From an uncultured Methanobrevibacter sp. (GTDB lineage: Archaea; Methanobacteriota; Methanobacteria; Methanobacteriales; Methanobacteriaceae): a DNA stretch of 64,000 bases. The position numbers were made by a program, and so were the translations under genes. The notes under the pieces were generated by a model. That model searched no databases and was not told the origin of the DNA. It saw only the letters and a list, made by a program, of their open reading frames with translations. Position 1 is the stretch's first letter; each line of letters begins with the position of its first letter. The stretch is from the NCBI GenBank assembly GCA_900314605.1, contig OMVX01000015.1:1-64000 (forward strand). Reading direction: 5' to 3'. Positions 18,261 to 27,946 of the stretch are shown piece by piece.

Positions 18261-20822
18261 TTATATTCTTACAATTATTTTTACTTTTTTGGATACTTTG
18301 TTATAGTATTTGTTTGCTGGGAAAGTTATAACTGCAATATAGTAACCTATTTTTCTAAGGTTAGTTATTTTAAATATACCTTGACCTTTTTTATTAGTTT
18401 TAACATTGTAAGTTTTTCCATTGACTTTTAAGCTTACTTTTGTATTTTTTATAGCTTTGTTTTTATTGTTTTTAAAGGTTGCAGTGTATTTTTTAGTTTT
18501 TAATCTATATTTAAAGATTGTTGATTTTGCAGTTATTTTTGGTTTAGCTTTTTTAACTGTAACTTTCACAGATGCAGTAGAAGGATTAAAAATATCTGAT
18601 CCTGCATAGGTGATTTTTGCATTATATGTTTTTGGTGTCAATGTACCGACATTGATTTTAACCTGGCCATTAGCATTAGTAGTATATTTTTTAGAATTAG
18701 CTAATTTTACTGTTAATACAGCACCTCTAATAGGATTACCATTTCCATCTTTTAATGTAATAAGCAAATATTTACCTATATTGTAAGTAGTACTTACAGG
18801 ACTCGCTATAATGTTACTTTTTGATTTTTTTGCAGTGAATGTGGTTTGGTTTGATCCTGCTGTGTAGTAATCATTTTCTTCAAGCTCTACAATAACATTA
18901 TAAGTACCCTCTTTAGTTGGGGTGAATTTACCCTCAGTTATTGGTTGACCATTTACTTTAATTGTTGCTGTTCCATTACTGTTTGTAGTGTAGGTTATTG
19001 TTATTTCTTTTCCTACTACAACATCAGTTATAGGAGTAATATTAACAATTGTATTTTCTTTTAAAACAGTGATTGTTGCATTTGATGGTTGTTCATCAGG
19101 ATAATCTGTGAGACTTAACACTGCAGTATATTCGCCAGGGTCTAAATCTATAATCGCTCCTTCGCCAGTTAAACCATAAACAGTAGTGACTAATTCTTCG
19201 CCTTTGTATATTTTAATGGTAGTATTAAATCCGTCCAAAAGCATATTATCTGCTGTTAAATTAAATATTAAGCGGTCTCCTGATTGATAAGTTGATGTAT
19301 AATTTAATACATTAATAATAGCAGGAATAATATTTGTCTCATAAGTTGTATCTCCATTAAATCTGCATAAAATTGCGCTTCCTTTGTATATTGCTCCCCC
19401 TTCTGTTGCATTGTTTCCGGTGAAAGTACAGTTGTATGCATTTCCTTGGTATATTGCTCCACCCATTTCTTTTGCAGTGTTGTTTGTGAATGTACAGTTG
19501 CTTGCATTTGATAAGTGTAATGCTCCACCCATTTCTTTTGCAGTGTTTCCTGTGAAAATGCAGTTGTACGCATTACCATTAAGTATTGTTCCACCATAAT
19601 CTGCTGTGTTGTTTGTGAATGTACAGTAGTACACATTTCCACTATGTATTGCTCCACCATCTGCTGCTGTGTTGTCTACAAATCTACAGTTGGTTGCATT
19701 ACTTTCACTTATTGCTCCACCTCCATTTGCATTATTTCCGGTGAATATACAGTTGTATGCATTTCCTTGGTATATTGCTCCACCATGTTGTAGTGCAGTG
19801 TTAGCTGTGAAATTACAGTTGGTTGCATTACTTTCACTTATTGCTCCACCATCCGCTGCTTCGTTTTTTGTGAATGTAGAGTTGGTTGCATTACTTTCAC
19901 TTATTGCTCCACCACTTTTGTTTGCTTTATTCTCATTAAATATACAGTTATATGCATTACTCTTTGTTATTGCTCCACCATATTCTGCATTGTTATCTGA
20001 GAATATACAAAAGGTTGCTTCTACACTACGTATTGCTCCACCAAAATAAGCAGTGTTAGATATGAATGTACAATTAGTTGCATTTCCATAGGACATTGCT
20101 CCACCATCTTCTTCTGCACTGTTTTCTATGAATGTACAGTTGTATACATTACCATCATACATTGCTCCACCATCATATGCACTGTTTTTTGTAAATGTAC
20201 AGTTGTATGCATTACCACCTCTCATTGCTCCACCAAAATGCTTTGCTTTGTTTTCAGTGAATGTACAATTGTATGCATTTCCACCGACTATTGCTCCTCC
20301 TTCATCTGATGAGTTACCATTTATGAAATTTATATTATAAAAATTAACATTTAATTTTGAATCAATAACATTAAATATTCTTGCCATCTTGTTTCCATTT
20401 ATTGTTATTCCATTCCCATAAATCGTTAAATTTCTGTCAATATCGATTCCATTTTCTAATTTAGAGTCAGAAGCTTTATTAAATTTGTAATTATTATATA
20501 AATAAATTGTAGAATTAGTGTTACTATTAATAGTTCTATTTAAATCAGTGAAAGTTAATGGATCTTCATTATCTGTTGTGGTTTCATCTGTTCGGGACTT
20601 ATCTTGATTATCATTATTGTTTTTTTCTTCTAATTTAATTTCAAAATTCTCTTTATTTGTTAAAACTTCATCATATTGGATGTTTGTTTGCAAATTAGTT
20701 TCTTTATTATTAGTATTAATTATTTCTTTGTTAGTAGTATTTTCCGTTGCACTAATTGCTGAAATACTTAAAATACAAACAAGAATCAATAATACTAAAA
20801 AATATATTTTTTTATTTTTCAT
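18261..20822 (-). CDS. Large adhesin-like protein with 15 beta-helix repeats and Ig-like domains
   Basis: This 853-residue exported protein has a signal peptide (residues 4-26) and an Asn/Thr/Glu-rich linker. About 15 consecutive 21-22-residue units follow (roughly 165-490) with consensus GGAIxxGNAYNCTFTxNxA, which should stack into a right-handed beta-helix. Ig-like domains then follow, including PTKEGTYNVIVELEENDYY, DGNGNPIRGAVLTVKLA and KNKAIKNTKVSLKVNGKTYN. It lacks an obvious membrane or wall anchor. The family is the methanogen adhesin-like proteins. The repeat DNA is highly similar between units, which would promote slippage and size variation. GAGGTGA precedes the ATG at a 10-base spacing. 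Confidence 0.88.
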   Translation of the reverse strand: MKNKKIYFLVLLILVCILSISAISATENTTNKEIINTNNKETNLQTNIQYDEVLTNKENFEIKLEEKNNNDNQDKSRTDETTTDNEDPLTFTDLNRTINSNTNSTIYLYNNYKFNKASDSKLENGIDIDRNLTIYGNGITINGNKMARIFNVIDSKLNVNFYNINFINGNSSDEGGAIVGGNAYNCTFTENKAKHFGGAMRGGNAYNCTFTKNSAYDGGAMYDGNVYNCTFIENSAEEDGGAMSYGNATNCTFISNTAYFGGAIRSVEATFCIFSDNNAEYGGAITKSNAYNCIFNENKANKSGGAISESNATNSTFTKNEAADGGAISESNATNCNFTANTALQHGGAIYQGNAYNCIFTGNNANGGGAISESNATNCRFVDNTAADGGAIHSGNVYYCTFTNNTADYGGTILNGNAYNCIFTGNTAKEMGGALHLSNASNCTFTNNTAKEMGGAIYQGNAYNCTFTGNNATEGGAIYKGSAILCRFNGDTTYETNIIPAIINVLNYTSTYQSGDRLIFNLTADNMLLDGFNTTIKIYKGEELVTTVYGLTGEGAIIDLDPGEYTAVLSLTDYPDEQPSNATITVLKENTIVNITPITDVVVGKEITITYTTNSNGTATIKVNGQPITEGKFTPTKEGTYNVIVELEENDYYTAGSNQTTFTAKKSKSNIIASPVSTTYNIGKYLLITLKDGNGNPIRGAVLTVKLANSKKYTTNANGQVKINVGTLTPKTYNAKITYAGSDIFNPSTASVKVTVKKAKPKITAKSTIFKYRLKTKKYTATFKNNKNKAIKNTKVSLKVNGKTYNVKTNKKGQGIFKITNLRKIGYYIAVITFPANKYYNKVSKKVKIIVRI

Positions 20823-20830
20823 ATGTAAAA

Positions 20831-21009
20831 ATTCACCTCAAAATTTAATATTCGTAAAAATATTTATATCAATAATATATTCTACAAACCAATTAAATAT
20901 TTTGCAAAAAATAAGTGACAATATAAATTTAACAAAAAAAGTTTAAATCAAATATAAAATAAAATTCCAAGAGTACAACTTAATAATATAAGGTTCTCCA
21001 TATAACTTG
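20831..21009 (-). promoter_or_regulatory. Conserved upstream region, copy B (large adhesin)
   Basis: It is the partner of 7985-8162 and has the same ribosome-binding site, AAGTGACA, TTTAAATCAAATATAAAATA and GTACAAC...TAATATAAGGTT blocks. It ends at the start of the large adhesin gene. The third exported-protein gene in the window (10567) lacks it. Confidence 0.85.
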
Positions 21010-21054
21010 CATATCTCTATATACATATATAATTCTTAAAAAAAGTTTTAATAA

Positions 21055-21536
21055 TATGAGCAATCTGAAAGTTGATTAAAAATGATGGATTAATTAGCAT
21101 AATTAATTCCAATATGTTTTTAACAACTGGATATGACAAACCATAAGAGAATTTTTACTATATGGCATACAAATCTTACAAATCATTAATTTCGGAGATT
21201 TAAATGTCTTTGATGATGTAATGACTTATGTAATCATTTTTATATTTAAAAAAAATAACAAAATTGTTTTAATTATTATCATGTATCATCATTAGATATC
21301 AATTTGGAAGATATCTCCTTTAAGAAAATAGACATATCACAATTAAATTCGAACCAATTGAATTTAAAAATTTCCAATAAAACACAATTTTTAATAAAAT
21401 TAAAAAATTTTCAACTTAAAAGATGGGATTGGAAAATGTTTGACTGATTTAATAATTGGTAAAGATGATTTATTAGTTTTTGATGAAATAAAAAACTCCC
21501 TATTGACAAAAAAATATTTTTCCCATATTGTCGGCT
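21055..21536 (+). pseudogene. Decayed Eco57I/TaqI-type restriction-modification methylase fragment
   Basis: Successive shifted frames read LIKNDGLISIINSNMFLTTG, then IREFLLYGIQILQIINFGDL followed by NVFDDVMTYVIIFIFKKN, then SLDINLEDISFKKIDISQLN, then DLIIGKDDLLVFDEIKNSLL. The order 'LLK..G.ISFI.SN.F....YG..LREFLL' and 'IIDFGDLKVF.DA.TY..IFIF' is characteristic of the end of the methyltransferase domain and the start of the specificity domain in Eco57I-like enzymes. The catalytic NPPY region is not visible. There are at least three frameshifts or stops, so it is a relic. Confidence 0.72.
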
Positions 21537-21979
21537 AAAGACAGTGGAAATTATAAATACTCAACCCATACATTTAAATCTCCTATGTATATTCAATTGA
21601 TGTATAAATAGTAGGAATTTGAGTATTATATTGATTATTCTTTCTACTAAATGTTTTAACTAATTCATAATTTTCTTCACTAATTTTTACAGTTAAAATT
21701 TTTTTTTAATTTTCTCATGATAAATAAATAAAAAAAAGAAATATTTAATAAAAAATTACTATATTTTTATATTAGATTATTTTATACTCTTATAATGATA
21801 TATTTTAAATCTAATAAGAGAGCGGATGTGTCTAATAGTTTACTTTTTTTTTGGAGATATTATGTAATTTTATATGCTATTTTTGTGAATATAATATGGT
21901 TAGTTTTATATACTTACTATCATTAAAATACTATAATAGTGTTGTATATATACAATTATATTTAATTATAGGTGTAATT
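21537..21979. other. AT-rich gap upstream of rpiA
   Basis: No clear gene is present. On the reverse strand about 21600-21712, a short frame reads LTVKISEENYELVKTFSRK without a good start. It faintly resembles a VapB/Arc-type antitoxin N-terminus, but this is too weak to call. Confidence 0.3.
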
Positions 21980-22651
21980 ATGAATCTTAAACAAGACGTA
22001 GGTTATAAAGCTGCTGAACAAGTTAAAGATGGTCAAATTTTAGGTCTTGGAACTGGTTCTACTACTCATTATTTTATTGAAAAAGTGGGTATGAGAGTTA
22101 AAGAAGAGGAAATTGAAGTCATGGGAATTCCAACTTCATATCAATCAGCACTTCTTGCTCAACAGTGGAATATACCAGTTACCAGTCTTGATGAATATTC
22201 AATTGATTTGGCAGTAGATGGAGCGGATGAAATTGATCCTAATTTAAATTTAATTAAAGGTGGAGGAGCAGCACATACCTTAGAAAAGATTGTTGATTAT
22301 TCTGCAGATGAACTTATTATTATTGCTGATGATTCAAAATATGTTGAAGTTTTAGGGGGCTTTCCAGTACCTGTTGAAGTTATTCCAAAATCAAAAACAC
22401 CTGTGATGAATGCTTTAATGGATATAGGTGCAAAACCAGAAGTTAGGATGGGTGTACAAAAGGATGGTCCTGTAATAACTGATAATGGAAATTTTATTAT
22501 CGATGCTAAGTTTGATGAGATTTTATCTCCTGTAGATATGGAATTTGAGTTAAATACAATTCCGGGTGTTGTTGAAAACGGTTTGTTTACAGAGATGGTT
22601 GATAAAGTTATTTTAGGTTCTAAAGAGGGTATTAAAGAATTAAAACTTTAA
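21980..22651 (+). CDS. rpiA: Ribose-5-phosphate isomerase A
   Basis: RpiA interconverts ribose-5-phosphate and ribulose-5-phosphate. In archaea it supplies ribose for nucleotides, often with the ribulose-monophosphate route. Motifs are [13 protein letters not shown] near the N-terminus, [21 protein letters not shown] (substrate loop with catalytic Asp) and ADDSKYVE. I chose the ATG at 21980, preceded by GGTG. The frame extends upstream, but the extra 43 codons are hydrophobic and unlike the family. The resulting 223 residues match the usual length. Confidence 0.93.
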   Translation: MNLKQDVGYKAAEQVKDGQILGLGTGSTTHYFIEKVGMRVKEEEIEVMGIPTSYQSALLAQQWNIPVTSLDEYSIDLAVDGADEIDPNLNLIKGGGAAHTLEKIVDYSADELIIIADDSKYVEVLGGFPVPVEVIPKSKTPVMNALMDIGAKPEVRMGVQKDGPVITDNGNFIIDAKFDEILSPVDMEFELNTIPGVVENGLFTEMVDKVILGSKEGIKELKL

Positions 22652-22760
22652 ACTTATATTTTTTCTGTAATTAATTTTTTAATTATTTATTCAATTTTTA
22701 ATTTTAATTATTTTTTAATCAATTAACTTTATTATAATAATTATCATTTCAGGTGATTTT

Positions 22761-22958
22761 ATGACTATTCCTTATGAAGTAGAGAGGAAATTATACGAAG
22801 TTTTACTTATTATGGGTATATTTATTGTTGTCTATGCATTAATTTGGATTTTTGTAGGTTTAGGTATTATTCCTTCTTTGTTGCTGACATTATTCCCTCC
22901 AGCACTTTTATTAGTTGTAGGAATCTATGTAATTTATATATCCTATTCCCGTAGATAA
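22761..22958 (+). CDS. Small two-helix membrane protein
   Basis: I do not recognise this 65-residue protein. Residues 12-33 and 37-60 are hydrophobic helices separated by a short Gly/Pro turn, and the tail ends SYSRR, consistent with a cytosolic basic end. An AGGTGATTTT ribosome-binding site stands before the ATG at 22761. It is convergent with the disulfide reductase downstream. The good ribosome-binding site and clean membrane topology support a real gene. Confidence 0.65.
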   Translation: MTIPYEVERKLYEVLLIMGIFIVVYALIWIFVGLGIIPSLLLTLFPPALLLVVGIYVIYISYSRR

Positions 22959-23096
22959 CTTATTTTCTTTTTTAATTTTATTTTATTTATCTATTTATTT
23001 TTTCTTAAATTCTTTTTTTTATTATTTTAATTATTATTCTTTTTTATTACCAGAGAACATTGAAGATTTCTAATAGTAGTATCTAATTATAAAGAC

Positions 23097-23217
23097 TTAA
23101 GGAAAATAAAAAATAAGAAAATTAAGGAAAATAAAAAATAAGAAAATTAAGGAAAATAAAAAATAAGAAAATTAAGGAAAATAAAAAATAAGAAAATTAA
23201 GGAAAATAAAAAATTAT
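23097..23217. repeat. Tandem repeat, 25-bp unit, about 4.8 copies
   Basis: Units starting at 23097, 23122, 23147, 23172 and 23197 (the last partial) read TTAAGGAAAATAAAAAATAA plus GAAAA with no visible change. The array lies between two convergent genes, 23 bases from the stop codon of the disulfide reductase, so it would be at transcript 3' ends. Confidence 0.95.
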
Positions 23218-23239
23218 TAAAAAAGTTTATTAAAATATT

Positions 23240-24571
23240 TTAATTAAACTTTTTACTTACTTCTTCTACAGCAAGAACAAGTGGATCGGTCACCATTGAT
23301 ACTGGTGGAGCATAAGCAAATTCTACATTACTTAAATCAAAGCAGTCTAAACCTTCTGTTATAGCAAGTGTCATAGTATCAATTCTTTCTGCTACACGTT
23401 CTTCTGCAATAATCTGACAACCAATAATTTTACCGTCAGCATCACAGATTACTTTAATATCCATAGGTTTAGCATTTGGATAATATCTTGCCCTTGTAAA
23501 TGCTTCAACTTTTTGTGAAATAGTTTTAATATTATTTTGTTCTGCAAAATGTGTTGTAAGTCCAACTGCACCAAATTCTAATTTACCGACTTTTGTAACC
23601 ATTGAATTTAATACAGGGTAGAATTTAGATTTTTTACCTGCAATTGTTTGTGCACATGTTTTTGCTTGACGTACTGCAGTTGTTCCAAGTTGTGAAATTG
23701 TATTTGACTGTAAGATTGCATCATAGGATTCTACACAATCACCTACAGCATAAACATCCTCAACTGTTGTTTTCATACTTTCATCAACAAGAATAGCCCA
23801 TTTACCAATTTCACATCCAATCATCTTAGCAAGTTCTAATTCTGGTCTAACTCCTGTTGCAAGAATAACCATATCTGCAGGATATTCCTCTTCATTATCG
23901 ATTACAACTCCTGTAACCTTATCTTCACCGGAAATTTTAGTAATAGGTTTTCCAAGAATAACATTTATTCCTTCATCTTCTAAATATTCAGTTACGATTG
24001 AAGCCATATCCGGGTCTAAAGATTTTGGCACTATCTGTGGTAACATTTCATTTAAAATAACATTTAATCCTAGTTCTTTAAATGCATAAGCGATTTCAAT
24101 ACCTATAAGTCCTGCACCAGTAACTACAACATTTTTACAGTTTTTAACCCATTCCTGAACATTTTTACCGTCATTGAGATTTCTGATTTTAAATACACCA
24201 TCTAAATCAGATCCTGTAATTGGAGGTACAAATGAATTTCCACCAGTTGCAAGAACAAGTTTATCATATTCCATAGTTTTAACTTGTCCCTCGTTTGTAT
24301 AGGTTAATTCTTTCTTTTCATGGTCTATTTCACTTACCTCTGAATTGATTAAAACATCTATATTGTTTTCTTTATAATCTTCAGGGGTTTTCATTACAAT
24401 ATCATCAAAAGATTTAATAGTTTGTCCTAGTACATAAGGTATTGCACATGGAGAATATGCTATGTAGTTATCTCTTGTTATAACAGTTATTTCTATGTCT
24501 TTATCTAATTTTCTGATATTAGAAGCTGTAGGCAAACCTCCAGCTCCTCCTCCAATAATTACAACTTTCAT
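23240..24571 (-). CDS. FAD-dependent pyridine nucleotide-disulfide oxidoreductase (NADH oxidase/CoA-disulfide reductase family)
   Basis: This flavoprotein uses NAD(P)H to reduce oxygen, a CoA disulfide or another thiol substrate. The FAD site is GGGAGGLPTA at the N-terminus. A single redox cysteine (C42 in AYSPCAIPYVLG) marks the NADH oxidase/CoA-disulfide reductase branch, not the glutathione-reductase type with CxxxxC. VVVTGAGLIGIEIA near residue 150 is the NAD(P)H site. VEDVYAVGDCVE near 270 contacts FAD, and a dimerisation domain follows. Its 443 residues are typical. In an anaerobic methanogen it probably helps in oxygen or disulfide defence. The exact substrate is not shown. Confidence 0.85.
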   Translation of the reverse strand: MKVVIIGGGAGGLPTASNIRKLDKDIEITVITRDNYIAYSPCAIPYVLGQTIKSFDDIVMKTPEDYKENNIDVLINSEVSEIDHEKKELTYTNEGQVKTMEYDKLVLATGGNSFVPPITGSDLDGVFKIRNLNDGKNVQEWVKNCKNVVVTGAGLIGIEIAYAFKELGLNVILNEMLPQIVPKSLDPDMASIVTEYLEDEGINVILGKPITKISGEDKVTGVVIDNEEEYPADMVILATGVRPELELAKMIGCEIGKWAILVDESMKTTVEDVYAVGDCVESYDAILQSNTISQLGTTAVRQAKTCAQTIAGKKSKFYPVLNSMVTKVGKLEFGAVGLTTHFAEQNNIKTISQKVEAFTRARYYPNAKPMDIKVICDADGKIIGCQIIAEERVAERIDTMTLAITEGLDCFDLSNVEFAYAPPVSMVTDPLVLAVEEVSKKFN

Positions 24572-24949
24572 TATTTTTCTTCCTATAAATTAATAATTTT
24601 AAAATATTTATTAATTGAATAATTAATATTAATATTAATATATTATATAACTATTAGCATTAAAATTTGTTATTTTTTCATTATTTTTTTAAATTTTAAA
24701 GATTAATTATACATTTTTAATTAAGATAATGTTTATCATATTTTTGATTAATAGATATAATACATTAAAATTTTTCTCTAATAATTAATATTTTTTAAAT
24801 AATTCCTATTTCTTTTATAGGGTTTTAATTTTTTATTATATTTTAGATGTTGTGATGAATAGAAATTTTTAAAACATTTTTTTTTTTTTATAAGATGTTA
24901 AATGTTTTTAAGTTTATACCTTTTTTATTTTTTATATAAAATTTAATCA
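24572..24949. other. AT-rich intergenic region
   Basis: It lies between two leftward genes. Poly-T and poly-A runs occur, but no gene or repeat could be supported. Confidence 0.5.
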
Positions 24950-25513
24950 CTATGAACCTGTAACCTTTACTGATTCTAGTATTTTAACAATGGTTTTATC
25001 ATCTTTTCCTATAAATGCAAATGTATAATCATCGACTTTCCGTTCAATGTAATATAAATCCCCACCTTCATTGTCTTTAAATACTTTAATGTCTCCTTCT
25101 GTTCGCTCCAGACTGACTTGGCTTGGAGGAGTTGAAGGTTTTACATTTGAAACTAAAAAAACACTAACTTCTTTAGAGTATTTTCCACTATTTTCCATTT
25201 TAACAAAACCTCCATAGCCATAATTTTGCATGGAGCCTGTTTCAACGAAGTCAGATCCAACTGGAAGGTCTATTTCAAATTTTGAAAAATCTTTGGTTTC
25301 TAAAGGAACATGTCCTTTTAAAAATCCTCCTGCAAAAATCACAGATATAGCTAAAACAATCACTACTGCCACTAGTGCAATTATTATTATTTTACTTTTA
25401 TCCGATGTTTTTTTAATTTCTGTTGGTTTATCATTTTTTTCCAATTTAGATCCACATTTTTTACAAAATTTCGCATTTTCTTCATTGGATTCGCCACATT
25501 TTGAACAATACAT
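24950..25513 (-). CDS. Zinc-ribbon membrane protein with extracytoplasmic domain
   Basis: The 187-residue protein starts with a zinc ribbon (CSKCGESNEENAKFCKKCGS, residues 3-22), then a charged linker, one transmembrane helix (about 42-66) and an outside domain of about 120 residues. The domain resembles the one at 30394-30849: both start with a DF..F..-(I/L)P pattern and end in a K.I..-L.S(V/I) strand. The function is unknown, and a sensor or anchor role is possible. GGAGG gives a strong ribosome-binding site at ATG 25513. It stands about 2.4 kb from the related zinc-ribbon operon, on the other side of mch. Confidence 0.78.
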   Translation of the reverse strand: MYCSKCGESNEENAKFCKKCGSKLEKNDKPTEIKKTSDKSKIIIIALVAVVIVLAISVIFAGGFLKGHVPLETKDFSKFEIDLPVGSDFVETGSMQNYGYGGFVKMENSGKYSKEVSVFLVSNVKPSTPPSQVSLERTEGDIKVFKDNEGGDLYYIERKVDDYTFAFIGKDDKTIVKILESVKVTGS

Positions 25514-26178
25514 TATTCTCCTCCTATTTTCAGTTTAATTCATATTAAAATAATATTCTTTGGTCAATTTAAAAATTTAAAGTTAAAAAAATACATATAT
25601 TATATAAAGAAGAATTTTAGATTATATCTATGGAGTTGATTTAATACTTCTAATTTAATATATTGAATACATATTTAAATATTTAAAAATTTAAATTCTC
25701 TAAATATTTTAGTATATTTTAGTATAATATTATTATTAATTAATAATTTATATTATTTTTTTAGCTAAAAATTTATTTTATAAAAAAATATCCTTATGTT
25801 TTTGCTCTTCCCGTTTTAATAACTGTTTTTTTTTTAAATGTTTCTATCAGTATTTTTCAATTTATTTCTATTCTTTTTTAATTTATAAGAAGTAAATTTA
25901 GTATATGGGGTGAAACTAATTAAGTAATATTATAAACATAAATATATTTAATCTACACACTATACGACTCATTTATCATTTTAATCTTTCAGATTTTATT
26001 TTGTGTTTTTAATTTACTATAAAATTTTAAATAATATTATATAATAAACTATTAATAGTTAGCTTATATTTATTGTGTAAATTTTTTAAATTAGATTAGT
26101 TATTTTTTTAATTTAATATTTAATTTTTAATTATAAGCTTATTTTTACATTTTACATAATTATTTTGAGGTTTAAACT
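25514..26178. other. Long divergent intergenic region upstream of mch
   Basis: About 660 bases with no recognisable gene. It must contain the promoters of mch and the zinc-ribbon gene. I see no convincing RNA structure or repeat. Confidence 0.5.
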
Positions 26179-27141
26179 ATGGTTAGTGTAAACATAGAAG
26201 CAAAAAAAGTTGTAGACGAAATGATTGAAAGAGCAGATGAAATTAATGTTGCTGTTTCAAAATTAGGAAATGGTGCTACTGTCATTGATTGTGGTGTCAA
26301 TGTTAAAGGTAGTTTTAAAGCAGGTGAATTATATACCAAAATCTGTCTTGGTGGACTTGCTGATGTAGGAATTTCAATTCCTGGTGATTTATCTGAAAAA
26401 TTCGCACTTCCTTCTGTTAAAGTAAAAACTGATTATCCTGCTATTGCAACCTTAGGTTCACAAGAAGCTGGTTGGTCTGTTGGTGTTGGAGATTTCTTTG
26501 CATTAGGTTCTGGACCTGCAAGAGCTTTATCTTTAAACCCTGCTGAAACTTATGAAGAAATCGGCTATAAAGATGATGCTGATTTAGCAATTTTAACTTT
26601 AGAAGCTGATGTTATACCTGGTGAAGATGTAGCACAATATGTTGCTGATGAATGTAAAGTTGATGTAGCAAATGTTTACTTACTTGTTGCTCCTACTTCT
26701 TCTCTTGTTGGTTCTATTCAAATTTCTGGAAGAGTTGTTGAAAACGGTACTTATAAAATGTTAGAATTCCTTAAATTTGATGTTACTAAAGTTAAACATG
26801 CTGCTGGAATTGCACCTATTGCACCAGTTACTCCTGATGGATTAAAAGCTATGGGAAGAACTAATGATGCTGTATTATTTGGTGGAAGAACTTATTATTA
26901 TCTTGAATCTGAAGAAGGTGATGATATTGAAGCTTTAGCTAAAGAAGTTCCATCATCTGCTGCTGATGGTTATGGAGAACCATTCTATGATACCTTTAAA
27001 GCAGCTGGATTCGATTTTTATCAAATTGATAAAGGAATGTTTGCACCTGCAGAAGTAGTTATAAATGATTTAACTACTGGTAAAGTATATAAAGAAGGAT
27101 ATGTAAACGCTGAATTACTTAAAAAATCATTTGGTGTTTAA
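26179..27141 (+). CDS. mch: Methenyltetrahydromethanopterin cyclohydrolase
   Basis: Mch interconverts formyl-H4MPT and methenyl-H4MPT in the C1 pathway of methanogens. The 320-residue length is typical. Recognisable segments are VIDCGVNVKGSFKAGELYTKICLGGLADV near residue 35, SQEAGWSVGVGDFFALGSGPARAL near 95, and HAAGIAPIAPVTPDG near 210. GAGG precedes the ATG. It stands alone, with a strong T-rich terminator hairpin just downstream. In a methanol-reducing organism it could still act oxidatively or supply C1 units. In a CO2 reducer it is on the main pathway. Confidence 0.97.
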   Translation: MVSVNIEAKKVVDEMIERADEINVAVSKLGNGATVIDCGVNVKGSFKAGELYTKICLGGLADVGISIPGDLSEKFALPSVKVKTDYPAIATLGSQEAGWSVGVGDFFALGSGPARALSLNPAETYEEIGYKDDADLAILTLEADVIPGEDVAQYVADECKVDVANVYLLVAPTSSLVGSIQISGRVVENGTYKMLEFLKFDVTKVKHAAGIAPIAPVTPDGLKAMGRTNDAVLFGGRTYYYLESEEGDDIEALAKEVPSSAADGYGEPFYDTFKAAGFDFYQIDKGMFAPAEVVINDLTTGKVYKEGYVNAELLKKSFGV

Positions 27142-27157
27142 GTAGATTTCATTTATT

Positions 27158-27182
27158 AAATTAGTTTTTTTTTTACTAATTT
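27158..27182 (+). terminator. Hairpin with T-rich tract after mch
   Basis: AAATTAGT and ACTAATTT pair perfectly over 8 bases around an all-T loop, and more T-runs follow. This fits an archaeal T-rich terminator. Confidence 0.6.
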
Positions 27183-27327
27183 ACTTTTTTTATTTTTTTA
27201 TTTTACATATTTTTTAATATTCAAGACTTTTTTGTTATTAAGTGATTTTATTTTCACATAAAAATTTTATACTATTTTTAATAAATTTTAAAATTAATTA
27301 TTATCTAATTTTTTTTAAGGTGTGAGA

Positions 27328-27738
27328 ATGATTATTAAAGATAGTTTAGTTATTAATTCTAGAACCCGATTTCAGATTATTGATATAACTTCATATATTA
27401 ATGAAAAAATAGATAAATCTTCAGTTTCACTTGGGTTAATAAATATCTTTACAAAACACACGACCTCAGCAATAATCATTAATGAAAATGAAGAAGGTCT
27501 TGGTTATGATATTCAAAATCTTTTATATGATTTAATACCTGAGAGCAATGAGTATAGTCATGATCTTATAGATCATAATGCTCATTCACATTTAAAATCA
27601 TTATTTTTATCTCCTCAGGAAACTGTTCCTATTGTTGATGGCCGTATGGACTTAGGTACATGGCAGTCAGTCTTTTTTATTGAACTTGATGGGCCACGGT
27701 CTAAAAGAAAAATAGATTTGACCATAATGGGAGAATAA
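27328..27738 (+). CDS. YjbQ/UPF0047 family protein (thiamine-phosphate synthase-like)
   Basis: Members of this family have weak thiamine-phosphate synthase activity and can rescue thiamine mutants, but their main role is unsettled. Family motifs are INIFTKHTTSAIIINENE near residue 33, the HNAHSHLKSLFLSPQE His-rich stretch near 85, and the conserved DLGTWQSVFFIELDGPR end. I chose ATG 27328, with AAGGTG five bases upstream. A GTG two codons earlier lies inside that site. Length (136) is normal. thiD is about 14 kb away, so no operon link is seen. Confidence 0.87.
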   Translation: MIIKDSLVINSRTRFQIIDITSYINEKIDKSSVSLGLINIFTKHTTSAIIINENEEGLGYDIQNLLYDLIPESNEYSHDLIDHNAHSHLKSLFLSPQETVPIVDGRMDLGTWQSVFFIELDGPRSKRKIDLTIMGE

Positions 27739-27790
27739 GTATTTTTTAAAAACTAATTTTTTTCTTATAGTTTATAAAAAATATCTTATT
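27734..27790 (+). terminator. Large imperfect hairpin at the end of the YjbQ gene
   Basis: The arms AATAAGTATTTTTT...AAAACT and AGTTT...AAAAAATATCTTATT pair with small bulges and enclose a T-rich loop. The left arm overlaps the stop codon. Confidence 0.5.
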
Positions 27791-27946
27791 TTGACTATTG
27801 AATATTTATAATTATATCTTTTGAGCTAACAGATGAGGAAAAGAATCCGCTAAACAATTCCTAAAAAAAATTAGTGTTGCTGAATAACAGCTTCAATCTG
27901 GTTTAATTTTACCTCAGAAAAATCTATTATTACCCCTCAACTACAA

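Noticed and set aside
19304-20340. Long open frames on both strands opposite the repeat adhesin
   Set aside because: These are shadows produced by the periodic codons of the 21-22-residue repeats. They lack starts and family resemblance.
21600-21712. Possible VapB-like antitoxin on the reverse strand
   Set aside because: No start codon with a ribosome-binding site, no toxin partner, and only about 15 suggestive residues.
27820-27945. Short frames such as ELTDEEK then QFLKKISVAE after the YjbQ gene
   Set aside because: They might be a transposase scrap, but the pieces are too short and shifted to support a call.
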